Shown: in pieces, positions 47,216-57,769 of the stretch | Numbering within the stretch: the stretch's first letter is position 1 | Layout: every line of letters begins with the position of its first letter | Assembly (NCBI GenBank): GCA_003952965.2 | Contig: CM025852.1 | Span: 17,809,313 to 17,873,312, forward strand | Direction of reading: 5' to 3' | DNA from: Morella rubra | Lineage: Eukaryota; Streptophyta; Magnoliopsida; Fagales; Myricaceae | DNA length: 64,000 nucleotides | Translations under genes and position numbers: made by a program | Notes under the pieces: generated by a model | What the model saw: the letters and a program-made list of their open reading frames with translations, nothing else | Told to the model about the DNA's origin: nothing | Database searches by the model: none

Positions 47216-47270
47216 TTTTGACTTTAGGTGACAAAAACTTTTGACACCCAAAGCTGATTTTGTTGTGGTG
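47216..47270. repeat. CACTA-2 right terminal repeat
   Basis: Mirrors the left end. The last bases are GATTTTGTTGTGGTG, with CTTTTGACACCC just inside. ACA follows as the target duplication. Confidence 0.9.
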
Positions 47271-47772
47271 ACAAGTCCACTTATATCCCTTCATTAATCC
47301 TATTTCAAACAACTAATTAACTAAGATCCTTTTAACTAATAATTTCGTTATTATTTTTCCTGTTTATTTTTTTTATATCTCTTCATTAATGATTCACTAT
47401 GCGGATTCGAATATTCTTTCAATATCTTCATGCATTCTTCCTGCAAATTAGTATTGATTGATTAATGAGTCGTCGATTGCGGTCTATTGGTTAATTTATA
47501 CGACATGCATCAATGGGGAGGCCACCATTAACCTTATTCGACCCACATCATGGGAAAGGAGAGAATCAAATTATATTGAACCAATCAGGGGCAGCTTACC
47601 ATTAGCTTTTTGTGGAATAATTAACTTCAACTCTGAACCACATATAGCCTTTAGAACTTGACAGATTTTTTGAAGTCCCCTTTTATTAATACTATCCCAA
47701 AATAATTAATATTCCCATTTTAGATCACTAAAGTTTACAATCTTCACTTGGCATGAAATAAGATCATCATGA

Positions 47773-48412
47773 TTATTTTCTCGAACCTCCTTTAGTGACG
47801 ATAATTGCGTATAAAAGTTCATTCCATGTGTTGGGGACACCAGCTAGACACAAATGACTACAATCTTTCCTTCTTTCCTATCAGAACCATAAATAGATAG
47901 GTGTCCATTTCCTCAGCTGTGATAATGTAGTCATGTCGAGCAACGTGACAAGTGTTAACGCTTTACTCAGCACATGTTTAACCACAGTCGTGGTCGGCAG
48001 CGAACCACCTGGATATGTTAAACCACTCACCGGTTGCGTTTGTCCACTGCAGGCTGTACAATTTGTTGAATTCCACACTTCACAACTGCTCCACCACCAA
48101 TAACCAGAAGCTTGGAGATCAGTTTTTCTTTCTTCTCTAGAAGTTCGGATCGACTAAAAGACTTACTAGTGTACGACTAACATCAGAAGCAAGAGTTTCT
48201 TGTAGAAAATGGATTAGAAAACTTATAACATATATCCTAGTAATTTGCTTACTTGCAATGCGTTGGAGAAATGCCTTGAAAGTACAGTTGCGTGATTTTA
48301 GGATCAACATTATGAGTCCACCCTTTTTGACCAAGTGGTTAGCCCCTTCTCAAATGCAACCAGATGATCCATGTCTTTCGATATTTGATCTCCTTTTTGA
48401 ATATAGTCCCAT
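47773..48412 (-). pseudogene. Trichome-birefringence-like (TBL) pseudogene, exons 4 and 5
   Basis: Exon 4 (from 48412) reads WDYIQKGDQISKDMDHLVAF and, after a one-base frame change, LYFQGISPTHC. Exon 5 (from about 48089) reads [33 protein letters not shown], then a TGA TAG pair, then DCSHLCLAGVPNTWNELLYA. It is clearly related to the TBL gene at 57770-62036. Exons 1-3 are absent, probably lost in the rearrangement around 48420-48570. It is not functional. Confidence 0.9.
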
Positions 48413-48519
48413 CTGCAACTTGGAAAAAACCCACGGCCAGTTAATTAGTACCTGTTAAAGCACCAAAAGGTCTCTATTAATTAACTCATGAAGCATCTTA
48501 TGGTTTTTTGCTTCCTTTA

Positions 48520-48572
48520 TGTAGCCACCAGTGCCAGGTGTCCCCAATATATGGAATGAACTTTTATACAAT
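48520..48572 (+). pseudogene. Inverted TBL exon 5 end fragment
   Basis: The plus strand reads PVPGVPNIWNELLY. The DNA word GGTGTCCCCAA-A-ATGGAATG matches the end of exon 5 in the pseudogene at 47773, but on the opposite strand. It directly abuts the broken end of the Gypsy element. Confidence 0.75.
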
Positions 48573-49420
48573 AGTGGTGCCCGGTTCATATGTAGGTAAC
48601 CGAGGAGGTGAGTATCCGTAAGTCGCTTCAAAAAGTGAAAATTTGGTGGACATATGTTGGTTGGTGTTATAGCTCCTTTCTGCTAATGGTAGGCACTACA
48701 CCCATTCCTTTGGTTTGTCTCCTACTGCACATCTTAAGTAGAATTCAATGCATTTGTTAATAGCTTTAGTTTGCCCGTCAGTTTGAGGTGATAAGCTGTG
48801 CTGTAATTAAGTTGGGTTGCTTGCATGCAAAATAGCTCCTTTCAAAAACTGCTAGTAAACACGGGGTCCCTGTTTGATATTATTATACTAGGTCGGCCAT
48901 GTAGTTTAAACACGTGCTGAATAAATGTTTGAGCTACGATTTTGGCAATGTAAGGGTGTGTCAAAGCCATGAAATGACTGTACTTTGTAAGTTTGTCAAC
49001 AACCACAAAAATCACACTCTGCCCTTTTGAAAGGGGTAGCCCATCAATAAAATCCATGGAAATGTCCTTCCAAGGCCTGTCTGGAATGGGTAGGGGCTAC
49101 AATAATCCTGCTGGTAGCATAGTTTCATGTTTATTTTCCTGACATACCCTACAGTGCTTAATGTACTGCCTAACTTCCCTCTTCAAACCCTTCCAATAGA
49201 AATCTCGTTTGAGCCTTTGATAAGTCTTCTCATACCCAGCATGGCTCCTAATAGAGCTGTCATGTGCCATCTGTAAAATTTTTTCCTTGAGGGGTGGATT
49301 GTCTCTGTCTCCTATATAAATCCTCCTTTTATATATGAGCACCCCATTGTTCAAGGTATATGTGAAATGATCCAATTTCCTCTCCTGTAGCTGGTTCAAT
49401 AAATCTTGAATATGACTATC
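48573..49420 (-). pseudogene. Gypsy integrase, truncated
   Basis: HDSSIRSHAGYEKTYQRLKR, then CRVCQENKHE (zinc-binding HHCC region), then MDFIDGLPLS (first Asp), FTSSF after SNRDP (second Asp) and a decayed KAINKCIEF (Glu). The C-terminal part, including any chromodomain, is missing. In-frame stops are present near 49080 and 48800. Confidence 0.9.
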
Positions 49421-50760
49421 TTATGAGTAAGTCACTGTAGCTATTGGGAAAAAAATTGCCTTTAACTCCCCTTGCTCATTTTCCCCTTCATACTTTCTAG
49501 ATAGGGCGTCTGCCACTTTATTTTCCCTTCCTTGTTACTCAACCATAAAGTCATATCCTAAGAGTTTGGTGATCCACTTTTGTTGAAGAGGGGTGCCTAC
49601 TTTTGCTCCAGCAGGTGCTGGAGGCTCTGCTGATCTGTTTTGACCTTAAAATTTTGTTCTAACAAGTGGGATCGCTTCTTTTTTATGGCACTTTCCAGTG
49701 CCAGAAATTCTCTCTCATGCATGGACATAGTTAGCATTCTACCCTTCAGTGCTTGGCTAAAAATTCTAAGAGCCTTCTCTCTTGCATCAATACTACTCCA
49801 ATCCCCACCCCGGATGCATTCAATGACAAAGGGCTTAGTAAAGTTCGGTAAAGCCAACATTGGAGATTGAGTACTGCCTCCTTCAGTTATTAAAATGCAT
49901 CAGTGACCACCTCATTCCACTTAAATCCATTCTTTTTCAATAGTTGTGTGAGGGGTGTAGCACTAGAGTCATATCCCTTGATGAATTTCGATAATAAGCC
50001 CAAGAATCCTCTCAAGGACTTGATATTTTTTGGCAAAGGCCAGCTAGTCATTGATTGTAGCTTCTTAGGATCAGCCCTACTCCTTGATTTGAAATTATAT
50101 GCCCTAAGTATTCTATTTCTATGCAAGCAAAGTGGCATTTGGATTTTTTTGCAAATAAATCATGCTGTTGCAGTAGAGTTAAAGTGACCTCCAAATGCTG
50201 TAAATGTTTTCTTTGCTTCACCCTGCTTCACCTTTTGCTATACACTAGAATATCATCAAAAAACACTAGAATAAACCTCTAAGGTAGGGCTTAAATACCT
50301 CATACATTAGGGCTTGGAATAGATGGAGCATTAGCAAGCCCAAAGGGCATACTAAGAACTCGTATTGTCTTTCATACGAAGACAATTGGGCACATCTTCT
50401 ACCTTAACTTGAATCTGGTGGTAACCAGATCGTAGGTCTAGCTTTGAAAACACCCTAGCTCCATTCAATTCTAATAACTCATCTATCACGGGAATGAGAA
50501 ACACATCCTTCAAGGTCACGTTGTTTAAAGCATGATAATCCACACATAACCTCAACTCCCATTAGCCTTATGTACTAACAATACCGAGGATGAGAAGGGG
50601 CTTCGTGAGGGTCTAGCAACCCCTGTTCTGTTTACAGCAACTCCTTTATGATTCTCTCAATCTAATCTTTTTGAAAATAAGCATACCTATAGGTTCTTAC
50701 ACTTACAGGTTGAGCACCCTCCTTAAGTATGATTGCATCATAAGAAAGTTGGGTGGGAGT
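49421..50760 (-). pseudogene. Gypsy reverse transcriptase and RNase H
   Basis: [35 protein letters not shown] and a decayed VFFDDILVYS motif near 50230-50270 mark the RT. LRGFLGLLSKFIKGYDSSAT, FKWNEVVTDAF and LALESAIKKKRSHLL with FKVKTDQQSLQHLLEQK mark the connection and RNase H. Several frame changes occur. Confidence 0.9.
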
Positions 50761-51852
50761 CCTTTAGGTTCCTCAAAGACTCGAAAACCTATCTAACAGC
50801 TCAGTCATTGCCTCTTCTTCTCGAAACTAATTTGCTCCTCTACACTCACCAATTAACTATAAGATGAGACCACGCTTCTCCACCTTAGGCATTTTAAATT
50901 GCAATGTAGTATACATAAAGTGGGTTGATACCAGACCCTTTACATAACATCCCGATCATTATGGCTGATTGCAGTTAGCTCACTAAAATTTCAAGAATGG
51001 TGCCGATAATGCTCAGCCAATGCACTCTAAGGACCACATCACACCCATCAAGGACCAATACATATGCCTCCATTGCAAATTCATTACCTTGCAATTTAAT
51101 CTTGACCTTTTTGCACTTCCCTTCACTTTTTACTCTCTCTCCATTAGCCACAGTCACAACTAACTTCTGATTTGAATCCACCTTTAATTATGCTCTTCTC
51201 ATAATCCTTGTGTCAAGGAAATTATGAGTGCTCCCACTGTCAATTAGGGCCACACATTCTTGATTATTAACCCTTCCTCTCAGCCACATAGTTTTTGGTG
51301 AGTTGAAACCAGTAATGGCATGCAAGGATATGCCTAACTCCTCGACCACCTCCAATTGAGCTTCCTCACTTAAATGCACTGCTGCCACTTCTTCATCATC
51401 ATTCAGATCGCTATTGGTTTCATCACCTTCCAACATGAACAACTTAATGCTATTGCACTTATGTTGAAGATTCCATTTGAAGTCACAATAATAGCACAAG
51501 CCCTTTTCTTTTCTCTCCTTCATATGCTGTAGGGAAATTTTTTGTACAGTCATTTTAGGCTTAATTCCATTACTTTCGAGTTGAGAATTAGTATTTTGTA
51601 GCTGAAACCCAGTTGTGGCAGCTAGTCTATTAGCTCTTGTGTTCATCGACAGGTTCTCCCCTTGCATCCTAGCTAACCCATAAGCCAAATGGATGTTGTT
51701 TGGGTTTAGCATTCTGACCATAAGTCAAATCTCATCCTTCAACCCACTTAGAAAATAACTCAGTTTATAGCCCTAATCTAACCCTTTTAGCTGATTGGCC
51801 AAGGCTTCAAATTGGCTCTTGTACTCCTCTACAATACTGGTCTGTCTTAACT
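50761..51852 (-). pseudogene. Gypsy gag (second part) and aspartic protease
   Basis: Gag tail with a zinc-knuckle-like CYYCDFKWNLQHKC (near 51480). The protease active site ALIDSGSTHNFLD keeps its catalytic DSG (near 51230), and GCDVVLRVHWL follows near 51020. The reading VEEYKSQFEALANQLKGLD just right of 51760 continues gag from the far side of the hAT insertion. Confidence 0.88.
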
Positions 51853-52012
51853 TAGAGGCGGAGCTAGGGGGGTGGCCGCCCCCACTGGCTCCAAAAATCC
51901 TTTGAATTTTTTTTTATTAAGAAGCAGGTCTACCCCCATGGCCCAGGCCTGTTCTAGGGCCAGTAGGGCAGGATGGCCAACGAGGGTGCACCTACTAGGC
52001 CCTTGGCCCTTT

Positions 52013-52078
52013 TTTTTTTTTTTCAAAATTAGAGGGTGAAATGGAGCTGTTTCACCCTCTGATTTTGAAAAAAAAAAA
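52013..52078. repeat. Long foldback near the hAT left end
   Basis: Two 29-base arms (52013-52041 and 52050-52078) are inverted copies with one mismatch around an 8-base loop. The arm core is CAAAAT(T)AGAGGGTGAAA and the outer parts are T- and A-runs. Confidence 0.85.
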
Positions 52079-52079
52079 C

Positions 52080-53153
52080 TCATGCCTCCGGCCTCTCTCT
52101 TTCTCTCTCTCTCTCTCGCACTCTATGGCCTCTGCGATCTCTCAGAAACTCCGGCTTTCCCTCAGCCCTCACGCCTTTCTCTCACTCACTGCTGCTGCTG
52201 CCATCCCCCCCGGCGCCGCCATCCCCGGCAGACCGCCGATGCCGCCCAACCCAGGTAAGCCCACTGCTGCCCACCATCTCTCTCATTCTCTTGTTTTTTT
52301 TTTTTATTCCCACTAATCTCACATCTCGCCAGTCGCCTATGCAGGTGCCACCGACCGCCGTGCCGCCCACTGGCCAGCACCACCGATCCACCAGCCACTG
52401 GAACTCTCTAGTGTCTGCCGACTGCCTGACTAGACTGCCTCTCGGCCCTTTCCACTCCAGCCTCCAGGTATGTGAAAATTGAAATCGGCAATTTAATTGA
52501 AAATCGGCAATTTAGATTTTAGACTATTTAGTATTTAGTTTAATTTAATTTAATTTTTCAATTTAGCCATTTAGGGTTTCAAAACATTAGGGAATAGCCG
52601 AATAGAGCATCAAGAATATCTGTTTGAGAAGAATTGAGAAAGTTGAGAAGTATAGAAGAAATACTGATGCATAGGAGTATGCTCTATTATTTAGGAATAT
52701 CTGTTTAATAAAAAGCTTGATGCTATTATTTCATAGTGCTATTATTTAGGAATTTTGCTATTATTTCAAAATGGTACTCCTAAAGCATAGTGCATCAAGC
52801 TTTTTATTATTTCAGAAATACTGATGCTATTTCTTCTATCTTTTTATTATTGATCCACCAAATAGTGCAAAAACCATACTCTTAATGATCCAAAAAAAAA
52901 AGCACCAACAAGTTGAAGTTACTAGTACATAAGGTATCTCTGTATCTATTCTACCATGCTACAATAATTGTGGTGCCTACATAACCATTTTGATGCTTAG
53001 TTAATTGAGCTTTTTTTTTTTTTTTTAAATTTTTAGTTTTTTTTTTTTTTTTTTACATAACCTCTAGACTATTTAGTTTAATTTAATTTTTCAATTTTTC
53101 AATTTAGCCATTTAGGGTAATTGGGTTTTGTTATGTTCTTTTTAGATAATGGA
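52080..53153 (+). other. hAT 5' leader with a GC-rich segment
   Basis: 52120-52470 is much richer in GC than anything nearby, with CCGCC/CTGCTG words and possible GTAAGC donor and CAG acceptors, as in spliced 5' non-coding exons. The rest to 53153 is AT-rich. ORFs on either strand here have no recognisable domain. Confidence 0.4.
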
Positions 53154-55561
53154 GCGATTTTTGATAAAAAAAAAAAAAGCCACGAAGTATTGAGTCGTCT
53201 AATACTCCTAATGTGGCTACCACTTCTAATGAGGATTCTAGTTCGAAAAGACCTCGCCTTTGTTGAGTTCGGATGATATTATTTCTGACCCAGGTTGCGT
53301 AAATCTATTGACTCGTATGATGCTAGAATTCAGGATCAAGTCCGTAGAGAGTACTTGACCAAAGGTGCTTTTCAACCTTGTGGCCATGTTTTTCCCAAGA
53401 AGAAATTTGGGAAGGATTTGAGGGGTTTTAGGGGGTGTGGTACAAAGATTATCCATTGTTAGAATATAGCGTATCAGAGGATGCAGTTATTGTTTGTGGT
53501 GTTATCTATTTAGGCGACCTAAAGGAGCACAATCCGGGGGAGATGTGTTTATATCTAAGGGATTTGATAATTGGAAAAAGGCGCTGGAGAGATTTAATAA
53601 ACATGTTGGCAGATATGATAGTGCTCACAATGAAGCTAGACAAAAATGTGAAGCACTCATGAATCAGCGACAAAGTGTGTCACACATATTATCCGCACAT
53701 GAGCACGAGCAAGAGAATGCTTATCGCATTCGATTAACAGCAGTTTTAGATTGCATTCGTTTTCTTTTGGGGCAAGGATTAGCTTTTCGTGGTCATGATG
53801 AGTCCGAGAGTTCAATTGAGGCAGGGCAATTTTCGTGAGCTTTTGAAATGGTACAGCTTACGTAAAAAAAAGGTTGCTAAGACAATTAATCTAAATGCTC
53901 CTGGAAACAACCAAATGACTTGTCCAACTATTCAGAAGGAAATGGTGAATGCTTGTGCAGCGTTGACCACACTTGCTATCATTAAAGACATTGGGGATGG
54001 ATTTTTTTCTCTTATGGTTGATGAGTCTCGAGATAGTTCAGTGAAAGAGCAAATGACAGTGGTTTTGAGATATTTGAACAAAAGTGGACAGGTGATTGAA
54101 CGGTTTCTTGGTGTGGAACATGTTACTGACACATGCTCACAATCTTTAAAAACTGCTATAGACAAATTGTTTGCAAGACACGGGTTATCAATATCCAGAT
54201 TGAGAGGTCAAGGGTATGATGGGCATCAAACATGCGAGGCGAGTTCAATGGATTGAAGTCGCTCATTTTGAGTGAGAATCGTTCTGCTTTCTATATCCAT
54301 TGTTTTGCTCACCAACTTCAACTGGCTGTTGTAGCTATTGCAAAGAATAATTTACAAGTTGGTGATTTTTTTAACTATGTTTCTATGATTGTAACTATGG
54401 TTGGAGCTTCTTGTAAAAGGAAAGATATTCTTCGGCAATCCCAACATGAGAAGATAGTGGAGCAGTTAGAGAATGGAGAGAAATCTAGTGGAAGGGGCAA
54501 AAATCAAGAAACCAGTCTCGCACGACCAGGTGATACTCCTTGATATCTCATTATAATACTTTAGACTATTCAGTTTTGTTTATAGGTTTTTAATTCCCAT
54601 CTCGTTGGGGTTCACACCACATAACAATACTTCGTCTCTTCAGTATGTGGTCATCAGTGTTGGAAGTGCTTGAAGGCATAAAAGAGGATGATACTCTCTC
54701 AGATCAAAGATCCATGGCTATGAGTTTAATGGATAAGATGAAAACCTTTGAGTTTGTATTCACTATGCATTTGTTGAGGAACATAATGGGAATTACTAGT
54801 GAATTGTCACTGGCATTACAACGAAAGGATCAAGACATTGTTAATGCTATGTCTTTGGTAAGAGTTGTGAAGACACGGTTGCAAGATTTGAGGGAGATGA
54901 GAATGGGATGAATTTTTGGAAGAAGTGAAAACTTTTTGTGAGACTAATGCATCGTTGTGCCCAATATGGAAGACATTGTACCAACTTGTAGTTTGAGGTG
55001 TGGAGGGCAAACAATTACTTATTGCATCATTTTCGTGTGGAAGTGTTTTGCCAAGTTATTGATTTGATTTCTCAAGAGATGGATAATCGTTTCAATGAAG
55101 CAAATACGGAACTACTTCTTTGCATAGCATGTCTTGATCCAAGGAACTCATTCAACATTTGATCATACTAAGTTATATCGTCTTGCTGAATTTTATCCAA
55201 ATGATTTCTCAGCAATTGAACTTATACTACTTAGAGATCAGCTTCAGACCTACATTCAAGATGTTAGAAGCAATGATGATTTTTCTGAGATTCAAGATAT
55301 TGGAGGTCTTGCTATGAAGATGGTTGAGAGTGGCAAGAATATTGTATTTCCATTGGTTTATCGTCTTATTGAGTTAGCATTGGTCTTCCGGTTGCGATTG
55401 CAACCGTTGAGAGAGTGTTTTTTGCAATGAAGATTATTAAGACTGATTTGCAGAATAGGATGAGAGATGAATGGATGAATGATAGCATGGTAGTATACAT
55501 TGAGAGGGAAATTTTTGAACTATTGAGAACGAAGCCATTTTACAACGTTTTCAGAAGATGA
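53154..55561 (+). pseudogene. hAT transposase (TTF-type zinc finger plus hAT dimerisation)
   Basis: Starts MERFLIKKK at 53154. Then QVRREYLTKGAFQPCGHVFP, VWYKDYPLLEYSVSEDA and GFDNWKKALERFNKHVG (TTF zinc-finger region). DGFFSLMVDESRDSSVKEQM starts the RNase H-like core, with its first Asp in VDESRD, and AFYIHCFAHQLQLAVVA carries the conserved CxxH-type motif. TVERVFFAMKIIKTDLQNRM with WMNDSMVVYIE forms the dimerisation end. A short intron is likely at about 54534-54600. Frame changes near 53180, 53270, 53830, 54228 and 54905 make it a pseudogene. Confidence 0.9.
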
Positions 55562-55769
55562 AAGCCTGTAGGATTCAATTACCATCTCTCAGTATTAGCA
55601 AATAGTTCAATAAGTGTATTTCATTATTTTTAATGTTTTTAGTTCTTAATTTGCAATATTGTAATTTTAAGACACTTTTTACATTATGTAGAAATTTTTT
55701 TTTTGGTAATTTTGCCTTAGAAATTCGACCCCACTTATTTTATATCCTAGATACGCCACTGTCTTAACT

Positions 55770-56314
55770 TCATCATACTCTCCATAGGATCGTCATAGGT
55801 GTGTGCCCCAAACCTTAGGAACATTGCCTTAGCAAAGACATCCCAGTTAATGATAGTTCATGATTGTTCCACCTCCTAAAACCAAATCAGGGCCTTGCCT
55901 TCCACGTGAAAGGAGGCAATCAAGATTTTGTGGTTTGGCTGAGTTTGATTGTAGGTGAAAAATTGGTTGGCACGGTAAAGCCATCCAGAGGGGTCTTCCC
56001 CATCAAATTTTGGAAAATCAAGTTTCACTGACCTTAAATGAATTCCTCCTAGTTCTGGATTTTGATTATGGAGTCGAGATATTGGTTGTCCTCCATCTCC
56101 ACCCTCCAGATCTTGGTTGTGCACCACAGCTTGCAACCCCATGGTAAGGGTTTCTAGTTGCTTGGTCAGATTTTCCAAGAGCAGTTGTTGATTCTCTTTA
56201 ATTTTCTGCCGACTTGCTTGTGTTTGCTGTTGAACTTCCTATTGCCTCCTCATCTCAGCCAAAGCTTCCAACGCCTGCGCAATCTTCTTGCTATTTACTA
56301 TTGGAGGACCGAAT
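55770..56314 (-). pseudogene. Gypsy gag, first part
   Basis: MENLTKQLETLTMGLQAVVH, HLRSVKLDFPKFDGEDPSGW and LIASFHVEGKALIWF are the N-terminal gag core of Gypsy elements. A coiled, glutamine-rich start lies next to the PBS (IAQALEALAEMRRQ followed by a stop). The frame leads into the hAT target site. Confidence 0.88.
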
Positions 56315-56326
56315 GCTCTGATACCA
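56315..56326 (-). other. Primer-binding site for initiator tRNA-Met
   Basis: The minus strand reads TGGTATCAGAGC three bases after the LTR end, the exact complement of the plant initiator tRNA-Met 3' end. Confidence 0.92.
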
Positions 56327-56329
56327 AAA

Positions 56330-56780
56330 TGTAATAGCTGGGTTCTATGATAAGAAATTGTGATTATATTCACTTCTGTAATTACAGTGATGATGCGTGA
56401 TTCGAGGTAGCAAGCCTCCGATGTTTCTCTGAACAAGATGTTACTGATTTCTTACCTACAAATGCAAGAGCCAAACAAATTTAACCGTGGTGACCCGTCA
56501 TGGGCTGATCTGATGACTATGGGTTGGGCTAGATTCCAGCCCATTACGTAAATAGCTAAACTATGCTGGCATAAAATAGTGGCCTATTAACCCATCTAAA
56601 GGGTCCATTACAACCGTGGCTTATAAAGCCAAAAATCAAATACGACTAGTCAACTGGAACTGAATTAAATTACGCAAATCCACTTCTAGATTCTTCCCTT
56701 CGTCTCTTTCTTCCTGAACAAGCTCCGAACTTTAGCTTTTTTTCTTCAACTTTAGCCACCTTCTCCTTTGGCGTGTAACA
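56330..56780 (-). repeat. Gypsy 5' LTR
   Basis: 451 bases. The minus strand starts TGTTACACGCC and ends GCTATTACA, giving short inverted ends (TGT.A/T.ACA). The partner LTR is missing. Confidence 0.82.
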
Positions 56781-56842
56781 CAAAGGTTGCTTCTGCCCCC
56801 ACGCAGCTCTTTGCCTCGGTTCCACAGGCTGTCACAATAGTA
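56781..56842 (-). pseudogene. TBL exon 5 start fragment
   Basis: On the minus strand, GACAGCCTGTGGAACCGAGG followed by CAAAGAGCTGCG and CAGAAGCAACCTTTG match the start of exon 5 in the TBL gene (58064 down), including the splice-acceptor neighbourhood. The Gypsy LTR begins directly after CCTTTG, marking the insertion point. Confidence 0.82.
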
Positions 56843-57769
56843 GAAGTATTAATTGAGAAAGAAAAACTACAATGGAAGCTCTTTGTATTCTTTTTGAGAC
56901 ACGTTTCATAAATTAAAATTAAAGCGTCTATCTTAAAGTTGCAATTTATCTAGTTTAACTGTCAAATCAAACAGACTAAATTATTGATTTATTATTATTA
57001 TTATTATTATATAACTTGGAGTGTAATTAGACAAATTAAAACGTGTTTCAGAGGCGTTTCTCTAGATCTTTTCCCTCATAAAATGAAGTAAAAAGATTAC
57101 TGGACAAGATCTTTCCTACAATTGAATGAAAAGATTACATGACAGGACCTTTCCCATTATGGAAAGAATGGAAAAATCATGTATGGAGGTCTGGGGTATG
57201 CTTCCCGTGTGCTGTGTATTTGCTTTTTTTTTTTTTTTTAATGTCGTGCGCCCTATATATATTTGCCTCACAAGGTACGTTATTCAACGACCAATGGGGG
57301 TGATTCCTTATAGGATAAAATGTTATGGCTTGAAGAAAGTTAAGTGCTCTAGGGCTAGGGCTAAAATAAGACTTGGGAGTCGGCTTGAACATAATGGAGT
57401 GGTGATTGAAAGATGTTTCGATTGGGTGATTGCAAGTTGCAAGTAGGGCAGCGATCGAGTGATTCTATTGTAGGGGGATCTGGTTTATTGCGACGGGAAG
57501 TTCACCACACAGGTGGGTTCTGCCCCCACCATACACTATTAGGCGGGCCTGCATGCCCGGCCATCAATTCCACACAGCTGGCACAGACAGGGGTTGTTGA
57601 TTTGGGAATATTTTTTAACTTTTAAATTCAGAATCTGCATTGCGAAAACAGAGATTCTAGTCCATTCGATTTGAAATCTAATAAATGATGTACCTGAAAT
57701 TATAAGGAATATTGCTGCATTGAAAATTTTATTATTGCATATACAATTAGCTTCAATAAATTTTCATGC
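56843..57769. other. Intergenic stretch within the TBL cluster
   Basis: AT-rich with a (TTA)n run at about 56990-57010. A GC-richer patch around 57480-57560 shows no coding similarity. It includes the probable 3' UTR of the TBL gene next to 57769. No gene recognised. Confidence 0.45.

Larger units (their letters stand above)
41020..47270. mobile_element. CACTA-2: complete CACTA element without transposase
   Basis: 6251 bases. The left end is CACTACAAGAAAATTGACCT (41020 on) and the right end on the minus strand is CACCACAACAAAATCAGCTT (47270 down). Both continue into GGTGTCAAA words. The 3-bp target duplication ACA lies at 41017-41019 and 47271-47273. Subterminal regions (about 41140-42760 and 45080-46990) are rich in CGGACG, GCGCACG and CCGAAC words. 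No TNP2 or Transposase_24 sequence was found between them, so it is non-autonomous. The interior holds remnants of one or two transposon-type ORFs, a tandem duplication and a host-promoter-like segment. Confidence 0.9.
51853..55761 (+). mobile_element. hAT DNA transposon, inserted in Gypsy gag
   Basis: 3909 bases, flanked by the 8-bp duplication TCTTAACT (51845-51852 and 55762-55769). Ends: TAGAGGCGGAGCTAGG on the left and, on the minus strand, CAGTGGCGTATCTAGG on the right. These are imperfect 16-base inverted repeats of the CAGNGGCGGA-type hAT class. It encodes a TTF-zinc-finger/hAT-dimerisation transposase, now broken. Confidence 0.94.
48573..56780 (-). mobile_element. Gypsy LTR retrotransposon, truncated at its 3' end, interrupted by hAT
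   Basis: Minus-strand order: 5' LTR (56330-56780), tRNA-Met PBS, gag, protease, RT, RNase H, integrase. The integrase breaks off at 48573 after PTYEPGTTI, and the 3' LTR is missing. Gag is split by the hAT element at 51853-55761. Many stops and frame changes are present. The LTR lies inside a TBL exon 5 fragment (56781 on), so the original target was a TBL gene copy. Confidence 0.9.

Noticed and set aside
52182-52398. Two overlapping minus-strand ORFs in the GC-rich hAT leader
   Set aside because: Open only because of base composition, with glycine/arginine-rich translations and no domain.
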